DNA of 64,000 nucleotides from positions 114,675,547 to 114,739,546 of the forward strand of contig CM051455.1 of assembly GCA_028274465.1 (NCBI GenBank), in the 5' to 3' direction. How positions within the stretch are numbered: position 1 is the stretch's first letter; each line of letters starts with the position of its first letter. The translations under genes were made by a program, and so were the position numbers. The notes beneath the pieces were generated by a model that saw only the letters and a program-made list of their open reading frames with translations, was not told the DNA's origin and did no database searches. Shown here one piece after another: positions 45,920 through 57,118 of this stretch. This DNA is from Plantago ovata (taxonomy: Eukaryota > Streptophyta > Magnoliopsida > Lamiales > Plantaginaceae).

Positions 45920-47291
45920 TGATGAACGTATTTTTGACGCGTTCATCTTGTCTTTTTTACCTCCTTTTGCTATCTTTTAGCCTTGTTTTTTGGTTAGTTT
46001 TGTAGAATAGTGTCACGTTTTGTGTTTTCTGCATTTTCAGGCACTTAGGTAAGAAACGGCGTTTTTGGAGCTAAAAACGAGCCTTTTTGATGGAAAAGAT
46101 GGCCCCGTTGAAGTTCCCCAATATCCGTGGCTTGTTCGTGAGTGTCTGAGCCCCAATAAGTGCCGAGAAGGACGAGTCCAAGGCGCCCGAGGGCCGTACG
46201 AGGGCAAAAAGATTGAGTTGGAAGACAAAAATCTGCCCAGGAGCCAAGCTAAGCGCCTGGAATAGTGAAGCGCTCCGCTTCATTTTCCAGTAGTTTTGGC
46301 ACAGCAGCCAAGCGCAGCGCTTGGAGGGCCCAAGCGCTCCGCTTGGCCTCTCCAAGCGGTCCGCTTGACAACGGTTACGTTTTCCTTCTTAAATCTGATT
46401 TTCAGTTACTTTTTCCAGACTTTTGAACATTGGCAACGTTTTGGCAGAGCTCCCAAAACTCAGAGAAAACTCAGATTACAATTTAATTTAGATTGGGATT
46501 CGAGATTTTGATTGGAATTCATCCTTTGTAATCATCTACAGAGAGGTTTTCTTTGATTTCCACCGATTAGTGACAGCTTTGGTGGTAACTTGTATCACTC
46601 TCTTGTCTTGTAGTTTGATATGATGTATTCTGATTATTATTCATATGAATTGATGTCTATGTTGATGAATATGAGTAGCTAAATCCTTTGTGTTGGTGGT
46701 AGAATGTAGAATTATGCATGTTGTGGATTATGCTTATGCTTACATGAGGTTGTGAGTCAATCTTGCTGCAAATTACTTCATATGATTCGTAGTTGCCTAT
46801 AAAATATATTCGAATAGAGTATGTGACAAACTCGTTGGTCAATGAAAGCTATAGGATTATATGTTAGTGATTTGCAGCATGCTAGATAAATGGTGTTAGT
46901 GACAAGCACCTCTAAATTATTGATAGTGACCTTTCATGATGTGTGTCTTGAAAGTTACCTAGACAAGTTGCTTAGCAGACTTAGTTGAAGGTTTTACGCA
47001 CTGAACTTGTAAGCATATTCGTAATCCATGCATGTGTATTCGATTTCTACCACCGACCGTTTTCCAAACTTGTTTACAAAAACTCTTGATTTCTCACTTC
47101 CTTTGTTCAAACATCTTTCTCAAAAATCATCATCTAGTTGATTGAAATTAGCTAGCAAAAACCTTGATCAAAGCCACGTTAGGTCCCGAGAGAACGACAC
47201 TCGGGGACAACTTGCCATTGCACTCTGTTTCTTTAGTGAAGGTGTTCTTTGGCTTTTAAACAAATTTAATTGGTGAAAAACGACATCATCA
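45920..47291 (+). repeat. 5' LTR of the family X element
   Basis: 1,372 bp. It begins with the stem GATGAACG/CGTTCATC. The shared 18-base block is at 46003-46020 and the hairpin array at 46267-46368. It matches the solo LTR at 26008-36044. Confidence 0.85.
46267..46368 (+). promoter_or_regulatory. GC-hairpin array in the family X LTR
   Basis: Four hairpins, all with 3-base loops: GAAGCG-CTC-CGCTTC (46267-46281), CCAAGCG-CAG-CGCTTGG (46308-46324), CCAAGCG-CTC-CGCTTGG (46330-46346) and CAAGCG-GTC-CGCTTG (46353-46367). The solo LTR has the counterpart at about 26947-27001. No TATA box was found directly downstream in this family. Confidence 0.8.
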
Positions 47292-47294
47292 ATT

Positions 47295-47312
47295 TGGCGC
47301 CGTTGCCGGGGA
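47295..47312 (+). promoter_or_regulatory. Primer-binding site of the family X element
   Basis: TGGCGCCGTTGCCGGGGA, identical to that of element 1. Confidence 0.85.
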
Positions 47313-47435
47313 CTTAACTCCTTTGGTTGGTGTTTTTGTTTTGGTTTTTTCAGCCAACATCTCTTCTTTGCCTTATTGCTGTCTTTTGTTTCTTTTTGAC
47401 TTGGAAACTCACTACTCTTCATTTCAGGTGAGTGC

Positions 47436-47777
47436 ATGCCTAGAACCCGAACGGGTAGACCTATTATTGAACCTTTTGTAGACGAGATCCATCGTTTGTT
47501 TAAAAGGAGAAGGAGGAATTTGAATCTCGAGTTTGAAGAAGTAGCATCTAGAGCTTCCACTTCTGGTATTCAGGAAGAGTCTTCTTCTTATCTTTTGGAG
47601 CCAATTCTTGAATCTGTTTTCTTGGAAGGTGAAATGGCAGAGCAGCCTATACGTACACTTACTAAGCCTACGGTTGGGGCTAGAGGACCAGCAATTGTCC
47701 TCAATGATGCCACAAGGAACTTGGAGATCAAGAATCACATGTTCCAACAACTTCCCAAATTCTATGGGATGGCTAAT
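47436..47777 (+). pseudogene. Family X gag N-terminus, interrupted by element Y
   Basis: ATG 47436 opens MPRTRTGRPIIEP, continues with RRRRNLNLEF and reaches NHMFQQLPKFYGM. That last part matches the start of gag in elements 1 and Y. The next base pairs are the LTR tip of element Y, which supplies the stop. The N-terminal extension is fused to gag here, whereas in element 1 it is a separate ORF0. Confidence 0.8.
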
Positions 47778-49087
47778 TGATGAATGTGTATTTTACACTT
47801 TCATTCAAGTCTTTTTCACCTATTTTAGCTATCCTCTATGATAATTTAGCTATATTTTAATGCATTTTATTAGAATAGTGTCACGTTTCCCTTTAGATTT
47901 TATTTTACAGGTTTTGGTTGAAATTCGAAGATTTCCGGGCAATTATATTGAAGTTGACAAGGAATTGGTGTTCCAGAAGCCTATTTGGAGTATCTGAAGG
48001 TTTCCGGATAGGAATTGAAGTCTAGGGGCCGAATCTGGAGGTTAGAAGGCCACTAGAAGTCAGAAACCGAGTCCGAAAAGGGGAAGAAATCCAAAAACGC
48101 GTCGAAAACGCGGAATTCCGCCAAAAAACACCCGGGCGAACCGCCGCATATGTGGGGCGAACCGCCCCACACCGGGCGAACCGCCGGGTGTGTGGGGCGA
48201 ACCGCCCCACAGTAATTCGAAGCCTATATATAGTTGCTCGGTTTTCTCCGAAAATCATATCTTTCCAGACCTACTTTCTCACCTCTCTCTGTAGTTTTAG
48301 GTAGGAACTTCCCGGGGCCTGTCCTAGGAGTTCGTAGCTTAGGGGACACTTTTTCATAGCGGATTGGAGCTCGTAGGATCACAACTCTTCGGAGATTGAC
48401 AACCTTCGGTAACTTGTATCTTACAGTTTAATCTACTTATTTTATATATCTTTCAATATGTTTTCTTCTATGATTTCTGTTGATTGTATGCCTATTATGA
48501 GTAGCTAAACTTATCGTTGGTGGTAGTATGTGAATTCTTAGCGAAGGGAAGATAATCATGCTAATGGCTATATCGCGCATTATACTCCGTGTCATTGCTT
48601 TATTTCGTTGATCAGGCACAACCTAAATTCTCGTATGTTGTAGTAATTATTATGCACAATTGGACCCTTGTCGACCTGTTCGCGAGTTTATCTTCGTAGT
48701 GTTGAATAATTACGGAACACATTAGGACAATAGTGATTGACTTGTCAGACCAATTATCTTCGTAGTGCTTAATATTTGCAACATGACACTAGATTGATTC
48801 AAAGATCTCTATGCAAGACCGAGGAATTTATGCATGATTATCGGCCCGTTATGCTAAGAAGGATCATACTATCACCAATCTCCATTATCTGTTAGAAAAA
48901 CCCCTTGCTATCTGTTTGCTGTTTTTATATTCCAAATTAGATTTGATAAAGCTAGTTATAGTCCTGAGAGAACGACACTCGAGTCATTCTACTGCTACAC
49001 TACGGTTTTCGTTGTAGTTGTGGATTGCCTTTGGCTTAATTACAAATTTATTTGATTCGCTCGGAGCACGACATCCGCGGTTCATCA
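47778..49087 (+). repeat. 5' LTR of element Y
   Basis: 1,310 bp, TGATGA...TCATCA. The 18-base block is at 47871-47888, the hairpins at 48152-48210 and TATATATAG at 48225-48233. Confidence 0.9.
48152..48210 (+). promoter_or_regulatory. GC-hairpin array upstream of the LTR TATA box (element Y)
   Basis: GTGGGGCG-AAC-CGCCCCAC occurs twice as a perfect hairpin (48152-48170 and 48192-48210), with related imperfect CGGGCGAACCGCC units around it. The TATA box starts 15 bases downstream. The 3' LTR repeats the arrangement at about 63793-63854. Confidence 0.8.
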
Positions 49088-49090
49088 AAT

Positions 49091-49108
49091 TGGCGTCGTT
49101 GCCGGGGA
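49091..49108 (+). promoter_or_regulatory. Primer-binding site of element Y
   Basis: TGGCGTCGTTGCCGGGGA, one base different from the tRNA-Asp site of element 1. Confidence 0.8.
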
Positions 49109-49241
49109 CTATACTCCTTTTTTCTGTTTAATTTGTTTATATTTTCAGCTTTCAATTCCTAATTCAATTAGTTTTAGTTTTTCTATTTAATCTATCTCTG
49201 ATACTCCTTTCCTAGCTTGTCACAGATATTCAGGTCTTGTG

Positions 49242-51014
49242 ATGGCTCGCCCACTTTTGAAATCATGGGTTCAACCCAACAAAGCACTGATGAGAGGTCC
49301 AGCTATTGTTCTTTTTGCTGCAACTCGAGATTTGGAAATCAAAAGTTGCATGTACCAGCAACTCCCGAGGTTCTATGGGTTGGCTAGGGAAGATGTTATG
49401 GGATACCTGAATGATATTGACGATTTTATCAACAATCTTCCAAGGCCCGGAGCAGGGATAACGGACGATGAGCTAAGGATGAAGGTTTTTGCTATGGGGC
49501 TTGGTGATAAAGCCAAGGCATGGTTAGGCTCTCTGGAAGCCGGATCACTAGACACCTGGGACAAGGTGTATTCTACTTTTATGGAGAAATACTTTCCTCA
49601 CACATTGACTACCGCGCTTAAGGCGCAAATCACAGGATTCAAATAGGACTATAATGAGACCATCTACACCACTTTCGAGAGGTTCAAGGACCTCATGCAG
49701 AAGTGTCCACACCATGGTTTTGGGCTTCCTGATCTTGTCCAGCACTTCTACAATGGACTCACAAATGAGAGTCAACAGGTGGTGGATTTCGAATGCCGTG
49801 GTACTATCTGGGAAGAGACCGCCGAGGATGTGTGGGCATGTTTCGAAAGGCTTGCTAAAGGATCTCAATCCAAGGATCCAAGAGCAATGGTTAGAAGGCG
49901 TGGACCTGAGGCCCCACCAAACCAGGAGATCCCAATGCATGAAGTGAATGGTGTGAGTGGCGATAGGTTCGAAGGTTTCGCCAATCAGATGAGGCAAGCT
50001 CTAAGTGGCCTAATCGGAACTTCTCTCTCCAACGAGGTATGTAGGGTGTGCAAGAATTATGGGCATGGGGCTCATATGTGTAGATCAGATCTAGCATGAG
50101 AAGATGTTCACTTGGGAAACCGTAGTAATCCTACTCCTAAGGACGAAGCATCTACATCCAAGTCACCAACTCTCATGGATAATTTACAGAAATTGGTGGA
50201 TTTCACCCAAGTGTTTTTTAAGAGATACGAGGAGGATTCGGCAAAGATCAATGCTCGTCTGGATCAATTGGAAGCTAGAGCTAGTAGAGAGCAAGGGAAG
50301 TTACATAGCAGCACTGAGAGGTCCATGTCGATCAACTTGGTGGGAGATCAACCAGTTGAAATCACTATTAAGCAAGTTGCTAAGTGCGAGTGTTACAAGG
50401 ATGAAGATCCTCCACTAGCCAAGGAAGAAGAGAAGGACCTTGGTACTAATGAGAGTGGAAAGAAGCAAGAGAATTCCGAGCCACTCCCTCAAAGTTTCGA
50501 TGTTAAGGTCGGGATTGGCAAACTTGAAGATGTCCGTGCCACACTAGACACGGGATCTTACTCGAACGTGCTCCCTTTGAATGTGTTTGAGAAGAGTAGC
50601 CTTGGAAAACTATCTGACCATAGGGCTATTGTGCAACTGGCGGATGGATCCTTTGTGAGACCCGAAGGCGTTGTGAAAAATGTGTTGGTCAAGATTGGTG
50701 AAGCATCTGTATACACCAATTTTGTAGTTACGTCGGCGTCTGCACCTGGGACGGGGGATGTCATTCTCTTGGGACGAACGTTCTTGACTAAGCTACGCTC
50801 CGTGATGGACATCTACCAAAGAACTTGCACTATTGAAGTGGATGGCAAGCAACATGTGTTGCAAGCCATATCTGATCCACCTGATCCGCCTGATAATTCT
50901 TACACTACTCACTACTGTGGTCTTGCAGCCTATGTTCTTTCTTATTCACAGGTTCGTGGCATGAAGAGGAGATCAGTGAAGGGGAAGTCTAGTACCCGCA
51001 AAAAGGAGAGCTAG
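49242..51014 (+). pseudogene. Gag-protease of element Y, two nonsense codons
   Basis: One frame of 591 codons homologous along its length to the element 1 protein. It has in-frame TAG at 49644-49646 and TGA at 50097-50099. The gag domain, zinc knuckle CRVCKNYGHGAHMC and protease ATLDTGSYSNVLPLNVF are recognisable. The first stop replaces the Gln codon seen in element 1. The stretch between knuckle and linker is shorter than in element 1. There is no ORF0 upstream. Confidence 0.85.
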
Positions 51015-51595
51015 GCGCGGACAGGAGTCGAGTCAAAGACTTTAAACAATGGCGCTATCCGGGAGGCAACCCAGAGATTTTATCGCTTTCTTTACCGCTT
51101 TAGATTTTATCTCACGAGTTTGATTGAGTATTATAGGTCACTTATACAAGCATCGGGGAGGAGGTTATCGCTGGTTATCTCTATACTTATCTTGCTTATG
51201 ATAAACTCGTGAATTTTTTTGCATTTGCACGTTTACTGCTTTCCTAGGATAGTCTTGCATGTTTTATATGGAGTTTATTGCCGAATTTTTTGAAATTTTT
51301 TATTGGGTAGATCAACTAACTATGACTTTAATCGTATGCTTCATCTCTATGAATTTGTTTGAGGTTTTTCTCGCTTGGCTTGTCACATTTATGTATTGCA
51401 CTTAGTTAAGCATGGTAGTCTCGACATCACTTAGTGGTGTTTTCACTACTGCGGTTCACGAAGGCCTTTATAATAGGATGATGCATGTTAGGGTCCTATG
51501 GTTGTTTCCCGAGTAATTATGTACCTAAGAGGCAACAAGTCTTCACCATGCTTTGAGATTGCTAAATGCCTAGGAAGAAGGTAGTGTGAGGTTGT
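51015..51595 (+). other. 3' region of element Y, first part
   Basis: Non-coding. It contains GTCGAGTCAAAGACTTTA (51027-51044) and GGGAGGCAACCCA (51061-51073), then passes straight into sequence like element 1 from 33300 on. It ends with the target site GTTGT. Confidence 0.75.
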
Positions 51596-53673
51596 TGATA
51601 GTGTATATGTCCTAGAGACAGTCCTTACTAAGGGCATGGTGCCCTTATAGAGGACATATATGTACTATTACACAGGTCAACGTAATATAATATATGTTTG
51701 TTGCATTTTACTATTGAGTATCACTTTCATATTTATATTACACCAGGCTGCAGCATGTCATATCGTTATTACTGTCTGTATTGATATTAAACATGTCCCC
51801 TCGGATAGATGACCGATCACACAGTTAGTGGGAGCTATGTGAGTTATCATCTATCCCAAACTCTCCCTAGTCGTGGTTCATCTCGGATGTGGGGGTCTGA
51901 ATGAACCTGACAAGACTAGTATGCGTGGAGGTTATACTTGTTGGAGCAAGTGTGAGCCAATCCCATGGCCACGGAACGGATTGTTGGACAGTCAAGGAAC
52001 GTTCCCATAACTGCGCATAGTTGTTCGAAGAAGCTTTATCGAACAATGGAAGTACCCACCGGACACTCCCATCGATGTATACTCTACACCGACGTGTCTA
52101 TGGGAACCGGTGAGTTGTCGAAGTGATGCCATTCGTCCTTTGTACTTACAGGACTTTATCATCACATTGTTGCCCCATATCCTTGGTGGACCCGTCGATG
52201 TCAGCTCTGAATAAGCAGCTGACCTATGACACGATCCAGGATTATGGCTACATACAAATGGGGGTGATAAGTGATTCTGTGAAGGATTCATCTCTCAAGT
52301 GTAGCACAGGAGAGCACTGCTCATAGTCGTTCATAGTTTTGATGGTAAAACCGCTGGCCAGCGTATCAATATTATTATGATGGTCATAATAGATATTGGA
52401 TTCACCATGCAACTCACTGAAGACGCCCGTGGATGTATTATTGGGATAGACACTTCATCGATCCTAGATACATTCGAGCAAGTCAGATGAAGGGACGTTA
52501 CCATCGCCGCGTTGAGCGCAACAGGCTTCGCAACGAAAGGGTTAGCTTTGAGAAACCTCTCAAACGTCCTCATGTATTAATATTGCAAATGAAACCGTCT
52601 AGGAATTCCATGTTGCCTAGTCTAGGACTTGCTTAATACGATGAGGCCCTATGGGTCACAGTATGTGGTGATTCAGCCTATCAGAATATCTTTGAAGATG
52701 GAATCGCAATTAATTTGGAATTAATTGTGATTGATGGATTATAATTGATTTGGAATTAATTATAATATTTGGTGGCTCAATTAATGATTTGAAATTATTA
52801 ATTGAATTGGCTAATTAATTGTATTTTATGTAAATACAATTAAAGATTATATTTTGGAAATATAATAGAGGTTTGATTTAAAAGGATATGTTAATTTAGA
52901 ATTAACATATGCACACGAGAAAAATCTACTTGGAGTTTGAATTGCCTTAGAACTATAAGTGGGTCCCAAAATCGGGACCCACCTACTGTCCCTGGGAGAG
53001 CGCGCGCGCGCATAGGCTGGATAGGGGAAGGAGTTCGACTCCTTCCTCTATTAGAAGTCTAAGGGATAAGTTAGATTTTCCTGATTGAGTTTTAATTTGA
53101 TTGGGAATGAATCTAGACTTGATATTGGTTTCCTTGTGCGATAAGAATTGGATTCTTATTCCTTTACGAAGTCTGATTGCTTATGCTTTAGGCTTCTATA
53201 GACTACTATATATAGTAGACTATTAGAGAGTTTTTGACACAGACTTTGACAGTCATTCAACCCAGTTTTCTTAGAGAAAATAAAAACTCTCCCCTCCTCT
53301 TAGCCACCCACGCGCGCGCCACCTGCCGGAGGAATCGCCGCCCCATCTTCTTGGTCACACAAAGAATATCCTAGCATTCTTTCCGATAGGCTGTTCATCC
53401 GTGGATACCAAGGTTGAGGTTCTAGGAGCTGGAAACTAACTTTTATTGTCTTGCAGATAATCAAAGTATTGCAGATATCTTCGACTTCGACGAAGGAGAA
53501 GATACACCGGATTATTACGAAGACTTGGAAGCTGCTTTGGAAGTAAGGTTAGTCTTCTAATTGACGTGTTTAAATATATACGGCATATACATAATCAATT
53601 AACTTGTATGTTAAGAAAATTTTTGAAATTCCGCTGCGTACCCTAGGGGTAACTTTGACCGTATTTTCTTACA
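51596..53673 (+). repeat. 5' LTR of element Z
   Basis: 2,078 bp, TGATAG...TTACA. It contains CG dinucleotide runs near 53000 and 53313 and the likely TATA region TACTATATATAGTAG near 53205. Short frames inside it are not genes. Confidence 0.9.
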
Positions 53674-53674
53674 G

Positions 53675-53686
53675 TGGTATCGGAGC
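53675..53686 (+). promoter_or_regulatory. Primer-binding site of element Z
   Basis: TGGTATCGGAGC, one base from the initiator-Met copia site TGGTATCAGAGC, lies one base after the LTR. Confidence 0.8.
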
Positions 53687-53800
53687 CAGGTTAATTGATT
53701 ACGTATATACGTATATATATTGTACGATTTTGTAGATATGTGGATGCAATTGATTCTATGATTAATTCGATTTTCAAAAGTTTTGTTTTTTATATTGACC

Positions 53801-54130
53801 GGGCCGCCGGCGCCCCGGGAGCCTGCGGACGCAGGAGCCGTGCCCGCGGCACGGGCGCTAGGCGCCCGCGTGCCGCGGGCACCCGCGCTTGCGGCCGCGG
53901 TACCCGTGCGCCTGGGGCGCTCGGGCGCCTGCGGAACCGCAGGCGCCGTGTGCCCGGGGCGCGGGCGCTAGGCGTCCGTGTGCCGCGGGCACCCGGGTGC
54001 CTGCGGACGCAGGTACCCGGGGGCCTGCGGACGCAGGCGCCCGCCGCCTGGGGCGCCGGTACCCGCGTGCCGCGGGCGCCGGGCGTCCGGGGCCGCGGGC
54101 ACCTGGGGGACGGGACTAGGTCCCGCCCCA
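53801..54130. repeat. Extremely GC-rich island in the copia leader
   Basis: About 330 bases are nearly all G and C in an AT-rich setting. They are built from recurring units such as CTGCGGACGCAGG, GTGCCGCGGGCACCC and GGGCGCTAGGCG, many of them self-complementary. The long Ala/Arg-rich frames in all phases are compositional. Confidence 0.8.
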
Positions 54131-54255
54131 CGTTATCAAAAAAAGAAAAAAAATTATATATATTTTCGGGTTGGACCCAAAATCGAATTTTTGAAAGTTT
54201 TGAGGATTGAATTTTATATTTGAAATATAATATGATTTAATTGTAATTGTTTTAA

Positions 54256-55181
54256 GGGCGATTTACATGTGGACCCCCTCTTATGCTCGGTAATTACATA
54301 TGTTTCCTCGTTAGTAAAAGAATTACGTATAAACCCTCTTTATGCAAAACAATTACAAATAAACCCACGATCTTGACTTTTGCCGCTCTTAATCATGGAA
54401 AATACATAATTGTCCCTGAACAATTATCAGATTTTAAATTTTACCAAACAATCTCAACTTTAAGTTATTACAAAATAAACCCACATATCTTATCTAAATT
54501 ATAAATTCCCCCAAATTTTTTTTATTTCTTCTTCTTTCTAATTTACCGGATTCCGGTGCCGGAATCCGGTAGCCACCATCAGCTCCGATCTGGAGCCGTG
54601 AAACAGCTCCAGATCGGAGCTGTTACAGCTCCAGATCTGGAGTTGGCAGCTCCAGATCTGGAGCTGCAATAAGAGCTCCGACGGAGCTCTGTAATAGAGC
54701 TCGTCGGAGCTCTTTACAGAGCTCCACCGGAGCCCTATAAGAGCTCCGACGGAGCTCTGTAATAGAGCTCGTCGGAGCTCTTTACAGAGCTCCACCGGAG
54801 CCCTATAAGAGCTCCGACGGAGCTCTGTAATAGAGCTCGTCGGAGCTCTGTTACAGAGCTCTAATGGAGCTCTATTACAGAGCTCCCGTCGGATTCCGGT
54901 CAACCCATTGCCGGAATCCGGTAATAGAATTAAAGAAAGAAAAGAAAAGAAAAAAAGAGAAAAAGAAAAGAAAAAAAAAAAGAAAAAGGATTAAATTGCA
55001 AATAAGATTAAAGGAATAAGGCTAAATTGTATAAGGGCGTGTTTGGATAATTAGTAATGAACAGTAGATTATAAGCAGGTCAACGCAAACTGCTTAAATT
55101 GGGGCTATATGTAATTCTTTTATTAACGAGGAAAGATTTGAAAAGCACGTCCATAAGAGGGGGTCGCCGCGTAAAAATCTC
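54256..55181. mobile_element. Mutator-like MITE (926 bp) inside the copia leader
   Basis: The terminal inverted repeats are about 75-80 bp and imperfect, sharing GACCCCCTCTTATG and TTTCCTCGTTARTAAAAGAATTAC. TTGTTTTAA flanks both sides (54247-54255 and 55182-55190), a 9-bp target duplication typical of Mutator-like elements. There is no transposase. The centre holds the 68-bp repeats. Confidence 0.75.
54673..54876. repeat. 68-bp tandem repeats rich in GAGCTC palindromes
   Basis: Three units start at 54673, 54741 and 54809, the last one diverging. Each contains GAGCTCCGACGGAGCTC and similar self-complementary stretches. The flanking sequence from about 54590 carries related CAGATCTGGAGCT units. 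Confidence 0.85.
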
Positions 55182-55574
55182 TTGTTTTAAACTAGAGGGG
55201 TTAAATTTAATTAGTATAAAGTTAAAAGACTTATTTGTAATTTATCAATTTATTGTTTATTGCAAATTAGTCCTTCTACTTTTGAATTTTAGATTTAACA
55301 CCTCCGAGGTTTTTAAAATTACAATTAAGTCTTTCGGGTTTTCGAAAATTGCTACTTGGTCAATAGAATTTTCGATTTTTCAATCTAGTCCAAATTTTCA
55401 ATTATTTCATAGAGATTATAAGTATGGGATTATAATTTTCATAATGAAATTATGAAGTCATTTGTCATCCACATAGGCTACTACTTGTTTTATATGCTCG
55501 ATATGCTATTGTTTGACAATGCATGTTTAAATACCAAGTATTTTACATTCCGTTCGACCGCTATGCATGCGAGG

Positions 55575-55722
55575 GTAGGCGGCGCCCTCTTATATGTCGG
55601 ACCGCATATTTTATGTATGGGTAGGCGGCACCCATTATGTGCTTGATCGCGTTTAGAACTAGAATGGATAGGCGGCATCCATTACGTGTAGACCGTTCAT
55701 GCATGATAGGTAGGCGGCGCCC
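55575..55722 (+). repeat. Four spaced copies of a TAGGCGGCRYCC motif
   Basis: Copies near 55575, 55621, 55668 and 55710, spaced about 40-48 bases, in otherwise AT-rich leader sequence of element Z. No gene lies between 55182 and 56292. Confidence 0.7.
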
Positions 55723-56292
55723 TTATTTGTTTGTAGATGACTGATAACAACCCTCAAGCTACAAGCCCCAACCAATATAAGTACAGAAACATATATATGT
55801 ATGTATTTCTGAGATGCTTTCCATAGGGTGCTTTAATTCTGAACTTTCATTGCGTTTTCTTGTATTGGCGACCTCGTCTTACAAGACTCGCAGTAATCGT
55901 CGGATTAGAGTAAGCCTATGGTTATGACTTACTGCATATTGTATCTAGCGACCTCGCTAGGTACAATATGTAGGGCATCGGGTTAAATTAGATTTAACAA
56001 CCAAGAGTTGCGTGACGCAATTGGATAGTCTTACTAGTCCTACCGGTCATATTATGTTATGCGACCAGCCCCCGTTGGAGTATAGCATAGTATGGATTTG
56101 GATCTTGGCCACTACGGTAACTTGTTGGACATTACCCGTATGTTTGTTGTGGGGGCAAGCATATGTGAAAATAGTGGGAGCTAAACAGCTAAAGGACCTT
56201 GTTATTTAGTTATGTTGACTGTGTATTTAGAAATAATATTTCAATAGTTGATTTATTGTTTTCGTTCTATATTATTTCTCCTGGAAACCGAA

Positions 56293-57118
56293 ATGGCGAG
56301 AATCTCGCTCCGTGCTATCTTAGAGAAGCAAATTTTGACCGGACCAAACTTCCTAGATTGGATCAGGAATATATGTTTGGTGCTGAGGTACGAAAGGATT
56401 GAGTACGTCTTGGACGAGGCTAATCCCGTGTGTCCCGAGAACCAGACTGCCGATTTAGTTGCTGATTTGGAATCAAGCCAACAAGGCAAAGTCTGATAAG
56501 CATCATGTGGATGCTAGATCCGCGCAGTGTATTATGCTGGCGGCAATGAGCAATGAGCTTCAGAGACAACATGATAGCATGTTGTCGTATGAGATGCTAA
56601 AGCATCTTGAGTCGCTCTTGGAGACGACAGCTAGAAGTGTTGAATTTGATTTGATCAAAGAGATACACAGATGCAAGCTCAATGAAGGAGGGAACATGTC
56701 TGAACATGTTCTCAAGATGAGAATAAGATCATGGTGATCTTTGTCCTTCAATCATTGTCGAGTTCGTATTCGCAGTTCATTGTTAACCACGATGAATGCG
56801 AAGGACGTAACACTGCCCGAACTCCATAATCTGCTGAAGACATATGATCAAACTCTTCCTAAGAAGGAATAGTCGATCATGTTTTTTGGGCAACCGTCTA
56901 ACCCAAACCCGAGAAACAAAGGTGCTAAGGGTAAGGGAAAGTCGGGAGCCAAGGCTAACACTTCGAGTGATAAGCCTAAGCGTCTGAACCAGAAAAGGAA
57001 GTTCAAGAGAAGCGGAACGGTACGCACAGATGAATGTCATTTCTGTAAGCAGAAAGGACATTGGAAGAAAGATTGCCCTAAGCTGAGGGCAGATCAAGCT
57101 AAGAAGCCACCGACTTCT
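56293..57118 (+). pseudogene. Copia gag of element Z, disrupted
   Basis: ATG 56293 opens MARISLRAILEKQILTGPNF and DWIRNICLVLRYE, a copia gag start. The frame stops at 56496 and the reading continues in another frame with further stops near 56737 and 56870. The zinc knuckle CHFCKQKGHWKKDC lies at about 57034-57075. Confidence 0.85.

Larger units (their letters stand above)
45920..47777 (+). mobile_element. Family X element, 5' part (LTR, primer site, gag start)
   Basis: LTR 45920-47291 (TGATGA...TCATCA), tRNA-Asp primer site at 47295-47312 and gag from 47436. It inserted into the antisense ORF of element 2 after ACCAG (45915-45919). Its own gag is interrupted at 47777 by element Y. The remainder lies beyond the window. 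Confidence 0.85.

Noticed and set aside
52331..52636. Open frames inside the copia LTRs, present in both copies
   Set aside because: Identical in the two LTRs because the LTRs are repeats. No domain.
53695..54210. Long Ala/Arg/Gly-rich frames in all phases
   Set aside because: They follow from the pure GC composition of the repeat island.
54538..54903. Minus-strand frame with repeating ELxRAP-like units
   Set aside because: It is a translation of the 68-bp repeats inside the MITE.
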